Positions 55,229 through 63,653 of a DNA stretch of 64,000 nt are shown one piece after another. Source of the DNA: Oleiagrimonas sp963817755 (lineage in GTDB: Bacteria > Pseudomonadota > Gammaproteobacteria > Xanthomonadales > Rhodanobacteraceae); assembly GCA_963817755.1 (NCBI GenBank), contig CAWFPB010000002.1, positions 62,001 to 126,000 of the forward strand, given 5' to 3'. The notes below the pieces were generated by a model that had not been told where the DNA came from, made no database searches, and worked only from the letters and a program-made list of their open reading frames with translations. Both the position numbers and the translations under genes were made by a program. The first letter of the stretch is position 1. Every line of letters starts with the position of its first letter.

Positions 55229-55272
55229 GGGGACGGAGGACGTTAAGCTGCTGCTTAACGTCCTCCGTCCCC
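55229..55272. repeat. 44-base palindromic element, copy 4
   Basis: Arm GGGGACGGAGGACGTTAAGC with loop TGCT; arm position 11 is G instead of C, with the compensating change in the opposite arm. It lies between the divergent tatD (starts 55189) and hrpB (starts 55285) genes, ending 12 bases before the hrpB ATG. Confidence 0.92.
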
Positions 55273-55284
55273 ACGTGCGCAAGC

Positions 55285-57768
55285 ATGAAGTTTCCCATCA
55301 CTCCACTGCTGCCAAAGATCCAGGAAGCCCTGGAATCCGGCACACGCCTGGTGCTCGAGGCGCCGCCCGGCGCCGGCAAGACCACCCAGGTGCCGCCGGC
55401 GTTGCTGGACGCTCCGTGGCTGCAGGGCCAGCGCATCCTGGTGCTGGAGCCGCGCCGCATTGCTGCGCGCGCCGCGGCCAGTTTCATGGCTGCCCAGCAT
55501 GGCGAGCCGGTCGGACGAACATTCGGCTACGCGATCCGCTTCGAGTCGCGCACCAGCGCGGCGACGCGTGTCGAGGTGCTGACCGAAGGCATGCTGGCGC
55601 GGCGGATCCAGGACGATCCGGAGCTTTCCGATATCGGCGCGATCGTGTTCGACGAATTCCACGAGCGCCATCTGGCCGGGGACCTCGGCGCGGCGCTGGC
55701 GCTGGACGTGCAGGCCGGCCTGCGGCCGGATCTACGGTTGCTGGTGATGTCGGCGACGCTGGACGGCGAGCGCATCGCCCGGTGGCTGGATGCGCCGCGC
55801 ATCACCAGTCCCGGGCGCAGCTTCCCGGTCGATGTCCGCTATCCGCCGGTCCGCACGCAGGAGACACCGGAGCAGCACCTGGCCCGCGTAGTGGAGCAGG
55901 CGCTGGCCGAGAACGAAGGCGACGTGCTGGCTTTCCTGCCGGGCCGGCGCGAGATCGCGCGGGCCCAGCGCCTGCTGGAGAACCGCTGCGCCGGGGTCGA
56001 GGTCCTGCCGCTGCACGGCGAGCTGTCGATGGCCGAGCAGCAGGCCGCCCTGGTGCCGGGCGATGAGGCGCGGCGCGTGATCCTGGCCACCAACGTGGCC
56101 GAGTCCAGCGTCACCCTGCCGGGCATTCGCGCCGTGGTCGACAGCGGCCTGGCGCGGGTGCCGCACTTCGATCCCAACTCCGGGTTCACACGCTTGCGTA
56201 CCGTGACCATTTCCCAGGCCTCGGCCGACCAGCGCGCCGGACGCGCCGGGCGCGTGGCGCCGGGGACCGCCTACCGCCTGTGGCCGCAGAGCCAGCGCCT
56301 GGAGGCCGAGCGCGGGGCGGAGATCGCGCAGGCCGAGTTGTCGGGCCTGGCGCTGGAGCTGGCGGCCTGGGGAAACGACGCCCTGCCGTGGCTGGATCGC
56401 CCGCCGAGCGGCGCGCTGGCGCAGGCGCGCGACCTGTTGCAGCGTCTGGATGCGCTGGACGCGGACGGTCGCATCACCGCACTCGGACGGCACATGCATG
56501 CCCTGGGCGCCGCGCCACGTCTGGCCGCGGCGGTGGCGCGCGCCGACGCGGCGCAGCACGGCCTGATGGCGGATCTGCTGGCCCTGCTCGAGGCACGTTC
56601 GCCGATGCGCGGGGCGGGGTCACGCAGCGACGATTTCCGGTCCCGGGTCGAGGCCCTGCACGCCTGGCGCGACGGCGGCGCGCAGGTGGCGCGTCGCATC
56701 GGCGCCGATGCCGGCGCGCTGGCCGGGATCGAGCGGGTCGCGCGCGGCTGGCGCAAGCGCATCGGTGCGCGCAGCGCCGCCAGCGGCACCGCGCACGGCC
56801 ATGCCGTGGGCGACCTGCTGGCGCATGCCTTCCCCGACCGCATTGCCCGCCAGGTGGAGGGCCTGCCCCTGCGCTACCAGCTCAGCAACGGCCGCGGCGC
56901 GCGCCTGCACGAGGACACTGCCCTGCAGGGCGAGCCCTGGCTGGTGGTGCTGGACCTGCGCCTGGAAAGCCGCGACAGCCTGATCCTGGCCGCGGCCCCG
57001 TTCGATCCGGCCTTGCTGGAACGCGATTACGGCGAATGTTTCGTCACGCAGCGCGTGGTGCGCTGGAACAGCAAACGCGAGGCCGTGGAGGCCTTCGAGG
57101 AGCGCCGATTCGATGCCCTGGTGCTGGAGCGGCGCAGCGTGCCGGTGAACGCCGGGGACGCCGTACCGGCACTGCTGGCGCGGGTGCGCGAGCGTGGCCT
57201 GGGCGAGTTGCCGTGGAGCGAGGCCGCACATCGCCTGCGTGCTCGGGTGAATGCCCTGCGAGGCTGGATGCCGGAGGCGGGACTGCCCGACCTGTCCGAT
57301 GCCGCGCTGCTGGCATCCCTGGAGTCCTGGCTGGGCCCGTACCTGACCGGCAAGCGCGCGCTCGATGCACTGGCGCCGGGCGAACTCTCCGAGGCGCTGG
57401 CCGCGATGCTCGACTACGACCAGCGCCGGCAACTGGACGCGCAGGTGCCCGAATCGCTGGACGTACCCAGCGGCCGCCGTCATCGTGTGGACTACAGCGC
57501 GGATCCGCCGGTCCTGGCGGTCAAGCTGCAGGAGCTGTTTGGCCTGGCCGACACTCCGCGCGTGGGCGGCGGCCGCGTGCCGGTGATGCTGCACCTGCTC
57601 TCGCCCGCGGGACGGCCGATGCAGGTCACGCAGGACCTGGCCGGATTCTGGGAACGTACCTATCCGGAAGTCAGGAAGGAACTGAAGGGACGCTATCCCA
57701 GGCATCCCTGGCCGGAGGACCCGTGGACGGCCGTGCCCACGCATCGTGCCAAGGGGCGCCGGCCTTGA
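55285..57768 (+). CDS. hrpB: ATP-dependent RNA helicase HrpB
   Basis: 827-residue DEAH-type helicase of the HrpB branch. Walker A is LEAPPGAGKTTQVP, motif II is VFDEFHERHL, SAT motif LLVMSATLDGE, motif V ILATNVAESSVTLPG and motif VI QRAGRAGRVAPG, then the HA2-type and the HrpB-specific C-terminal domain ending with PRHPWPEDPWTAVPTHRAKGRRP. The whole is normal length. The ATG at 55285 is fixed by the family N-terminus (KFPITPLLPKIQEAL); the expected ribosome-binding site is absent because palindrome copy 4 ends 12 bases upstream. Its biological role in bacteria is poorly known. Confidence 0.93.
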   Translation: MKFPITPLLPKIQEALESGTRLVLEAPPGAGKTTQVPPALLDAPWLQGQRILVLEPRRIAARAAASFMAAQHGEPVGRTFGYAIRFESRTSAATRVEVLTEGMLARRIQDDPELSDIGAIVFDEFHERHLAGDLGAALALDVQAGLRPDLRLLVMSATLDGERIARWLDAPRITSPGRSFPVDVRYPPVRTQETPEQHLARVVEQALAENEGDVLAFLPGRREIARAQRLLENRCAGVEVLPLHGELSMAEQQAALVPGDEARRVILATNVAESSVTLPGIRAVVDSGLARVPHFDPNSGFTRLRTVTISQASADQRAGRAGRVAPGTAYRLWPQSQRLEAERGAEIAQAELSGLALELAAWGNDALPWLDRPPSGALAQARDLLQRLDALDADGRITALGRHMHALGAAPRLAAAVARADAAQHGLMADLLALLEARSPMRGAGSRSDDFRSRVEALHAWRDGGAQVARRIGADAGALAGIERVARGWRKRIGARSAASGTAHGHAVGDLLAHAFPDRIARQVEGLPLRYQLSNGRGARLHEDTALQGEPWLVVLDLRLESRDSLILAAAPFDPALLERDYGECFVTQRVVRWNSKREAVEAFEERRFDALVLERRSVPVNAGDAVPALLARVRERGLGELPWSEAAHRLRARVNALRGWMPEAGLPDLSDAALLASLESWLGPYLTGKRALDALAPGELSEALAAMLDYDQRRQLDAQVPESLDVPSGRRHRVDYSADPPVLAVKLQELFGLADTPRVGGGRVPVMLHLLSPAGRPMQVTQDLAGFWERTYPEVRKELKGRYPRHPWPEDPWTAVPTHRAKGRRP

Positions 57769-58094
57769 GTCCGCCGACGGGTGCGTGCCGGCGAGTACGG
57801 ATCCGCTGCAGCGCGATGGTGGCGCGAAACCCGACGGGGTCGTCGGCCGTGCCGGAACGTGCCGGCGGTGCAGCGCGAAAGCCTTCGCGCTGCCCGGGTG
57901 ATGTGGGCGGATGAACTCCGTGATCCGCGCGTGGTCGCATCTTTCAGGGCCGCGCATGCCCGGAATCGGCACAAAGCAGCACGATTGGCAGCTTTCATAG
58001 TATGGTCGCCGATCCGGATCGCTCCAGGGTGAGACAAGGGGCGGACGCAGGCGGAGGGGGCCGTCAGCGGGAAAGGAACAAGCGGGAGGAAACC
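57769..58094. other. Gap between hrpB and gspL, with a hairpin
   Basis: 326 bases with no convincing gene. A 9-base stem CAGCGCGAA / TTCGCGCTG with a 4-base loop (57871-57892) could end the hrpB transcript. AT-richer DNA at 57985-58005 (TTGGCAGCTTTCATAGTATGG) probably carries the gsp promoter, though -35 and -10 boxes are not well spaced. Confidence 0.45.
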
Positions 58095-59264
58095 ATGACA
58101 TCTCTGGCGCAGTCCTTGCGTCCGCAGCTCGAGTCGGTGCGTCGCGCCTGGCGCGGCTCGCCGCTGCCCGCGTTCCTATGCTGGTGGGGCGCAGAATTGC
58201 GCGCCTGCCTGCCGACCCGCTGGCAGGCGGCCCTGGTACGCGGCGCGCAATGGCGGCTGCTGCAGCCGAATGCCGATGCCTGGCTGGTGCGCGCCCCCGG
58301 CGGCACGCAGGCGCTGGCACGCATCGATGCCGGACTGTCGCCGGCACAGCAGCAGGCGGCCCTGCGCGAAGCCTGTGCCGGGATCGACCCGCAGGACCTG
58401 CACCTGGCCCTGTGCCTGCCCGCTCGCGAGGTGCTCAGGCGACGCCTGCACCTGCCGGTAGCGGCCGCCGCCAATCTGCGTCAGGTCGTGTCCTACGAAA
58501 TGGACCGGCAGACGCCTTTCACCGTCGACCAGGTGGATTTCGACGTGCTCGAGGAGGTGCCCGCGCCGCGGGCCGACCACATCCACCTGGAGCTGGTGGC
58601 GGTGCCGAAACAGCGAATCGAACCGTTGCTGCGGCGCCTCGCGGACGCCGGTATCGAGATCGATGCGGTGGATGCGCTGCAGGGAGCGGACCGGCTCGGC
58701 GCGAACCTGCTGGCGCCGGAAAGCCGCCGTCGCCGCGTGTCCCCGCGGCGTCGACTCAACCTGGCCCTGGGCGGACTGCTGGCGGTGCTGGTGATACTGG
58801 GCATGCTGCAGTGGCTGCACAACCGGCAGGCCGTGATCGACACCATGCAGACCCATGTCGACGCCATGCACCGCGAGGCGCGTTCGGTGATGCGCCTTCG
58901 CCAGCGCCTGGTGTCCAGTGCCGACGCCGCCAGCTTCCTGGCTCGCCAGCGGGCGCAGTCGCCGACGGTACTGGACGTGCTCGAGGACCTCAGCAAGCGC
59001 CTGCCGCAGGACACCTGGCTGGAGCGCATGACCATCGGCAGCGACGGCAGTGTCGGCATGCAGGGACAGAGTCCGCAGGCCGCGCGGCTGGTGGACCTGG
59101 TCAAGAAGTCGCCGTACCTGTCCGAACCCGGATTCCAGGGCGTGATCCGCACCGACCCGCGGACCCACAAGGAGCGTTTCTATCTCACCGCGCACCTGCG
59201 TTCGCTCAAGAGCGCAGGGGATGCCCACGCCAAGGCCGAGGACCATGCAGCTGCGACCCGCTGA
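58095..59264 (+). CDS. gspL: Type II secretion protein L (XpsL-like, PilM/PilN-type)
   Basis: 389-residue bitopic inner-membrane component of the type II secretion platform. A cytoplasmic actin-like part (for example LREACAGIDPQDLHLALCLPAREVLRRRLHLP and the MDRQTPFTVDQVDFDV segment) precedes one transmembrane helix (LALGGLLAVLVILGML, about residue 225-240) and a periplasmic coiled coil plus ferredoxin-like domain. GspL links the GspE ATPase to GspM. ATG 58095 has GGGAGGA upstream. Its last 20 bases overlap gspM. GspE and the pseudopilin genes are not in the window. Confidence 0.82.
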   Translation: MTSLAQSLRPQLESVRRAWRGSPLPAFLCWWGAELRACLPTRWQAALVRGAQWRLLQPNADAWLVRAPGGTQALARIDAGLSPAQQQAALREACAGIDPQDLHLALCLPAREVLRRRLHLPVAAAANLRQVVSYEMDRQTPFTVDQVDFDVLEEVPAPRADHIHLELVAVPKQRIEPLLRRLADAGIEIDAVDALQGADRLGANLLAPESRRRRVSPRRRLNLALGGLLAVLVILGMLQWLHNRQAVIDTMQTHVDAMHREARSVMRLRQRLVSSADAASFLARQRAQSPTVLDVLEDLSKRLPQDTWLERMTIGSDGSVGMQGQSPQAARLVDLVKKSPYLSEPGFQGVIRTDPRTHKERFYLTAHLRSLKSAGDAHAKAEDHAAATR

Positions 59265-59847
59265 AAGCCGCATCGCGGCCCTGCTCCTGACCCTGCTGGT
59301 GGCGGTGCTGGGGTATTTCCTGCTGGTGCACTGGTGGTTCGTGGCGCCGCAACTGGAGATGGCCGGCCAGGTCGGCCAGTTGCGGGCCGATGAACAGCGC
59401 TATGCCGCCGTGATCGCCCAGAAGCAGGGTCTGCAACAGCGCCTGGCCAGGTTGCAGCAGGGTCAGGCCAGCAACAGCGCCCTGCTTCCCGAAAGCGATC
59501 CGAGCACTGCCTCGGCCAACCTGATGCAGCACGTCGTGGACGTCGCCAACGCGCACACCGCGCTGGGTCCCTGCTCGGTGACCCAGAAGATGCCGGTGCA
59601 GCCGCAAGGCAAGAAAGGGCCGTACCGCAAGGTCACGGTCAACATCAATCTCAGCTGCGGCATGCATGCGCTGGCCGCGGTGTTGTACGACCTGGAGCAG
59701 GGCACGCCGTACCTGTTCGTGGACAATTTCAGCGCCTATCGCAGTCCGGTTCGCGGCGCCGACGGCAGCCTGCCGCCTTTGCAGGTGCAGTTCAGCCTCA
59801 GCGGCTACCTCCGGCAGGCCGCGGACAACAGCAGGAGCAAGCGATGA
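59245..59847 (+). CDS. gspM: Type II secretion protein M (XpsM-like)
   Basis: 200-residue bitopic inner-membrane protein: short cytoplasmic N-terminus, one transmembrane segment (IAALLLTLLVAVLGYFLLV), then a periplasmic coiled coil (MAGQVGQLRADEQRYAAVIAQKQGLQQRLARLQ) and a ferredoxin-like fold. It pairs with GspL in the secretion platform. ATG 59245 lies 20 bases inside gspL, and the stop overlaps the gspN start (ATGA), so the four genes are tightly coupled. Confidence 0.78.
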   Translation: MQLRPAESRIAALLLTLLVAVLGYFLLVHWWFVAPQLEMAGQVGQLRADEQRYAAVIAQKQGLQQRLARLQQGQASNSALLPESDPSTASANLMQHVVDVANAHTALGPCSVTQKMPVQPQGKKGPYRKVTVNINLSCGMHALAAVLYDLEQGTPYLFVDNFSAYRSPVRGADGSLPPLQVQFSLSGYLRQAADNSRSKR

Positions 59848-60569
59848 ACGCGGCCGACCAGCGACGCCTGACGCCGGTCCTGGGCGTCGCATGCGCCCTG
59901 TGTGCGCTGGTGCTGGGCGCCTTGGTGCTGGGCGCCGGTCGACATGTGCACTGGGGCGCTGCCGGCCAGTCCAGGCCGTTGCCGGCCGCCGAGGCCGCGG
60001 CGCGAAAGGCTTCGCCGCCGTTGAAGCAATTTTCCTCGGTCTGGCAACACCCCCTGTTCACCACCGATCGCCAGCCTGCCCCCGAGACCGACAGCGGCGG
60101 CGGCACGGTCACGCTGGGCGACCTGCAGCTGACCGGCATCATCCTCACGCCCGAACTGCACATGGCCCTGTTGCACGGCCGTCCGGACAAGGACGTGCGA
60201 GTGATCGAGGGCGAGAACGTGGGCAACAGCGGCTGGACGCTGGTCGATCTCAAGCCGCGCAGCGCGGTGTTCAGCCGCAACGGCCAGCGCACCGTGTTGA
60301 AGCTGGTGGTGGCCGGGGAGACCGGGGACGGTGCCGTGCCGGCCCCACCGGCATCCAGCGGAAGGGGCGTCCATCGGGAAATGCCGGCCATGGCCGTTCA
60401 CCCCGAGCGCGCCGCCGCCCTGGGCAAGCGCGGACAGGCCAAGGCACCACCGAAAAACGCGGCCGGGAGCAAGACGGAAAACCTGCGACAACGGCGCGCC
60501 CAGGCGCTCAGGGCACGCATCGAATCACGGCGCCGGCAGATGCAGGCGCAAAAGGAACAAGGGCACTAA
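59844..60569 (+). CDS. gspN: Type II secretion protein N (XpsN-like)
   Basis: 241-residue inner-membrane protein with one N-terminal transmembrane segment (VACALCALVLGALVLGA) and a periplasmic domain that includes LQLTGIILTPELHMALL and VRVIEGENVGNSGWTLVDLKPRSAVF, the HR-like fold used by GspC/GspN to contact the secretin. The C-terminus is basic and low-complexity. In Xanthomonas, XpsN connects the inner-membrane complex to the XpsD secretin, which the gene order here (N just before D) supports. Confidence 0.78.
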   Translation: MNAADQRRLTPVLGVACALCALVLGALVLGAGRHVHWGAAGQSRPLPAAEAAARKASPPLKQFSSVWQHPLFTTDRQPAPETDSGGGTVTLGDLQLTGIILTPELHMALLHGRPDKDVRVIEGENVGNSGWTLVDLKPRSAVFSRNGQRTVLKLVVAGETGDGAVPAPPASSGRGVHREMPAMAVHPERAAALGKRGQAKAPPKNAAGSKTENLRQRRAQALRARIESRRRQMQAQKEQGH

Positions 60570-60572
60570 GCC

Positions 60573-62873
60573 ATGCACAAGTCCACCGCAATGATCACGA
60601 TGGTTCTGAGCGTCATGCTGGCCGCATGCAGCACGCTTCCGCAGCCAAGCGACAACGCCAACCTGCAGCGCGAGGCCATGGCCGGCGTGGACAAGCTGCC
60701 GCAGAAGCCGAGCAAGCCGCTGCGCGGACAGAATCCGCCTGCCACGCAGCCCAGGAGCGAGATCGCCAAGGGTACGGGCGTGTTCGTGCGCTCCATCCCG
60801 CCCTCGCACGCCAACAAGGGCGAGCAGGGCAAGGTGGTGTTCAACTTCGAGAACCAGCCGATCCAGGCCGTGGTCAAGGCGGTGCTGGGCAACCTGCTCA
60901 AGCGCAACTACGCGATCGCGCCGGGCGTGAAGGGCAACATCACCTTCTCCACGGCGCAGCCGGTGACCCGGGACCAGGCGCTGCCGATCCTGGAGACGCT
61001 GCTGTCGTGGACCGACAACGCGCTGGTGGAGAAGAACGGCAGCTACCTGGTGCTGCCGTCCAAGGAGGCGGTGGCCGGCAACATCGCGCCGAGCCTGGGC
61101 GCGGTTCGGCCCAGCAGCGGCATGCAGGCCCGACTGTTTCCGCTGCACTACATCGGCGCCGAGCAGATGCATAAACTGCTCAAGCCGTTCGCGCGCGACA
61201 AGGCCTTCCTGCTGGTCGATCCGGCGCGCAACCTGCTGGTCATGGGCGGCACCCCGCAGGAGCTCGCCAATTACCAGCGCACGATCCGCACCTTCGACGT
61301 GGACTGGCTCAAGGGGATGTCGGTGGGCGTGTTCGGCCTGCAACGCGCCGACGTCTCGCAGCTCATGCCGCAGCTGGACGCGATGTTCGGACCGCACAGC
61401 AAGAGTCCGCTGGCCGGGATGCTGCGCTTCATTCCCATCAAGCGCACCAACTCGATCGTGGTGATCACGCCGCAGCCGGCCTATCTCAGCGAGGTGCGCG
61501 ACTGGATCGAGCGCATCGACCGCGGTGGCGGCAACCAGCCCCAGCTGTACGTGTACGACGTCAAGAACGTGCAGGCCACCTACCTGGCCGACTACCTCAA
61601 CCAGATCTACAACGGCACTTCGTCGGGCGGTGCATCCGGTGACACCGGCGGCTCGGTCGGGCCCGGTCTGCAGGGCGGCACCATGGGCGGTTTCGCCGGC
61701 AACGGCGGCAAGGGTGGCGCGAACGACACCGGCGGCGCGATGGCGTCGGGCATGTCCGATTCGTCCAATGGTGCCGATGCAGGTGCCGGCGGACGTGCGG
61801 GTGGTGGCATGAGCGGTGGCGGCACCGGCGGTTCGGGCCTGGCGGCCTCGGGCCTGTCCGGCCATACGCAGATGACCGCCACCAGCGGCACCATGGGACA
61901 GGTCGAAAAGGGCGGCATCGGCATTACCGCGGTCGACGCCAACAACCAGCTGCTGGTGCGTTGCCGGCCCTCGCAGTGGGACGAGATCGAGTCGGCCATC
62001 CAGCGCCTGGACATCGTGCCGCTGCAGGTGCAGATCGAGACACGCATCCTCGAGGTGCAGCTGACCGGGGAGTTCAGCTTCGGCGTGCAGTGGTACCTGC
62101 AGGGACTGGCCAACAGCACCACCGACAGCAACGGCAACATCGTTCCCGGCAACCCCAACAACCCGCGGCAGGTGGCGCTGGGCGGTGGCGGCACGCAGTT
62201 CTTGCCGGGCAGCGACAATTTCTTCTATTCGTTCGTCAACAGCAACCTGCAGGCCGCAGTGCACGCCATGGAGACCAGCGGCAACACCAAGGTGCTGTCG
62301 GCGCCTTCGCTGGTGGTCATGAACAACCAGCAGGCCAAGATCCAGGTCGGCACGCAGATTCCGGTCAACCAGACCTATTTCACCGGCGGCATCAACAGCA
62401 CCCTCAACGGCGGGGTCAATGCCCTGGGGCAGGTCAGCTACAAGGACACCGGCGTGATCCTGGAGGTGCGCCCGCGCGTGAACCCGGGCGGCCTGGTGTA
62501 CCTGAGCCTGGACCAGGTGGTCAGCAAGCCGGGTATTGCCGACAAGTTCGGCAATTTCCCCATCGACAAGCGGGAACTGAACACGCAGATTGCGGTCCAG
62601 AGTGGTCAGACCGTGCTTCTGGGCGGCCTGATCCAGCAGGACGAAGGCAAGACCGATACCGGCATCCCGGGCCTGAACCGGATTCCGGTGATCGGACGCC
62701 TGTTCGGCACCACCAGCCGGCATCGCAACCGCACCGAGCTGATCGTGCTGATCACTCCGCGCGTGATCACCTCCAGCAGCGATGCTCAGGCGGTCACGGA
62801 GGAATACGCCAGCAAGTTCGAGTCCCTGGCCCCGCTGCGCAACAAGGCCGCGAAGGGCGGGAAGAAGAAGTAG
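60573..62873 (+). CDS. gspD: Type II secretion outer-membrane secretin (XpsD-like lipoprotein)
   Basis: 766-residue secretin forming the outer-membrane pore. Lipoprotein signal with LAAC, N0/N1 domains (FNFENQPIQAVVKAVL to LSWTDNALVEKNGSYLVLP), N2/N3 repeats, then a Gly/Ser-rich insert at about residues 349-430, followed by the secretin core with VQIETRILEVQLTGEFSFGVQW, KVLSAPSLVVMNNQQAKIQVGTQIPV and GLNRIPVIGRLFGTTSRHRNRTELIVLITPRVI. Starts 3 bases after gspN. It is the last gene of the L-M-N-D set, the same order as the end of the Xanthomonas xps cluster. Confidence 0.92.
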   Translation: MHKSTAMITMVLSVMLAACSTLPQPSDNANLQREAMAGVDKLPQKPSKPLRGQNPPATQPRSEIAKGTGVFVRSIPPSHANKGEQGKVVFNFENQPIQAVVKAVLGNLLKRNYAIAPGVKGNITFSTAQPVTRDQALPILETLLSWTDNALVEKNGSYLVLPSKEAVAGNIAPSLGAVRPSSGMQARLFPLHYIGAEQMHKLLKPFARDKAFLLVDPARNLLVMGGTPQELANYQRTIRTFDVDWLKGMSVGVFGLQRADVSQLMPQLDAMFGPHSKSPLAGMLRFIPIKRTNSIVVITPQPAYLSEVRDWIERIDRGGGNQPQLYVYDVKNVQATYLADYLNQIYNGTSSGGASGDTGGSVGPGLQGGTMGGFAGNGGKGGANDTGGAMASGMSDSSNGADAGAGGRAGGGMSGGGTGGSGLAASGLSGHTQMTATSGTMGQVEKGGIGITAVDANNQLLVRCRPSQWDEIESAIQRLDIVPLQVQIETRILEVQLTGEFSFGVQWYLQGLANSTTDSNGNIVPGNPNNPRQVALGGGGTQFLPGSDNFFYSFVNSNLQAAVHAMETSGNTKVLSAPSLVVMNNQQAKIQVGTQIPVNQTYFTGGINSTLNGGVNALGQVSYKDTGVILEVRPRVNPGGLVYLSLDQVVSKPGIADKFGNFPIDKRELNTQIAVQSGQTVLLGGLIQQDEGKTDTGIPGLNRIPVIGRLFGTTSRHRNRTELIVLITPRVITSSSDAQAVTEEYASKFESLAPLRNKAAKGGKKK

Positions 62874-63002
62874 TCGCGTGAAGCGGGGCTGGTCGGGCCC
62901 GGTTCATGCGCTTTGTCGGATGATCTTGCTATGCTGGATGACTTGCATGCTATTGGGTCGGCGCCATTGCGTCGGACAGCTACGATGAGAAGAGGTAAAA
63001 AC

Positions 63003-63593
63003 ATGGTTTCATATCGCGTTCTGACGGTCGCAGTACTGGCCGGACTGGTGGGTCTGGTGGCGCAGCCGGCGCAGGCCAAATCGCCCCTCGGCGGCCAGGT
63101 GGCCGGCGTGTGCATGCTTTCCCAGAGCCAGATGATGGGGCAGTCCAAGGCGGGCGATGCGGCGAACAAGCGCATGCACCAGCTGGCCTCGCACGCCAAC
63201 GATGAAATGGGTTCGATACGCAATTCGCTGGGACAGGCCATCCAGAAGTTCCGCCAGGAGGCCAAGACCATGCAGCCGCAGCAGCGCGAGGACATGCAGA
63301 AGAAGCTGCAGAAGCGCGAGCAGGAATTCCAGCAGAAGTCCTCCGAGTACGAGCAGCGTCTGCGCATCACCCGTGCGCGGGCCATGCAGCAGATCATCAA
63401 GGCAGCCAACCCGCTGGTCGAGGCGGCCTACAAGAGCCACCACTGCGGCATCCTGCTCGATCGCGACTCGGGCGTGCTGGGCGGCAACAACGCCAACGAC
63501 CTGACCGACCAGATCGTGCAGGAGCTGGACAAGAAAATGCCGACCATCAGCTTCAACCTGGCGCCCCTGCCGAAGCAGAACCAGGGCAAGTAA
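63003..63593 (+). CDS. Skp/OmpH-like periplasmic protein
   Basis: 196 residues with a signal peptide (about 1-22, ending AQA), then a long Gln/Lys/Glu-rich coiled coil (roughly residues 60-125, for example QQREDMQKKLQKREQEFQQKSSEYEQRLRI, here in part) and a C-terminal part with NPLVEAAYKSHHCGILLDRDSGVLG. This is the OmpH/Skp family of outer-membrane-protein chaperones, though two cysteines (about positions 37 and 145) are unusual for Skp. ATG 63003 has AAGAGG upstream. Located after gspD, but with its own promoter gap, so it may help the secretin or be independent. Confidence 0.75.
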   Translation: MVSYRVLTVAVLAGLVGLVAQPAQAKSPLGGQVAGVCMLSQSQMMGQSKAGDAANKRMHQLASHANDEMGSIRNSLGQAIQKFRQEAKTMQPQQREDMQKKLQKREQEFQQKSSEYEQRLRITRARAMQQIIKAANPLVEAAYKSHHCGILLDRDSGVLGGNNANDLTDQIVQELDKKMPTISFNLAPLPKQNQGK

Positions 63594-63617
63594 TTCCCCG
63601 ATTCCGGGTTTCATGCA

Positions 63618-63644
63618 CGCCCCGGTCGTCCAGCGACCGGGGCG
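63618..63644. terminator. Terminator between the OmpH-like and oxygenase genes
   Basis: 11-base stem CGCCCCGGTCG / CGACCGGGGCG, 5-base loop, followed by TTCTGCTATT on the plus strand. It lies between convergent genes, so it can serve both. Confidence 0.7.
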
Positions 63645-63653
63645 TTCTGCTAT

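Noticed and set aside
61609..61910. Gly/Ser-rich repeat in gspD as a separate element or fusion
   Set aside because: Linkers of this composition between the N-domains and the secretin core occur in secretins, and the reading frame and codon use are continuous.
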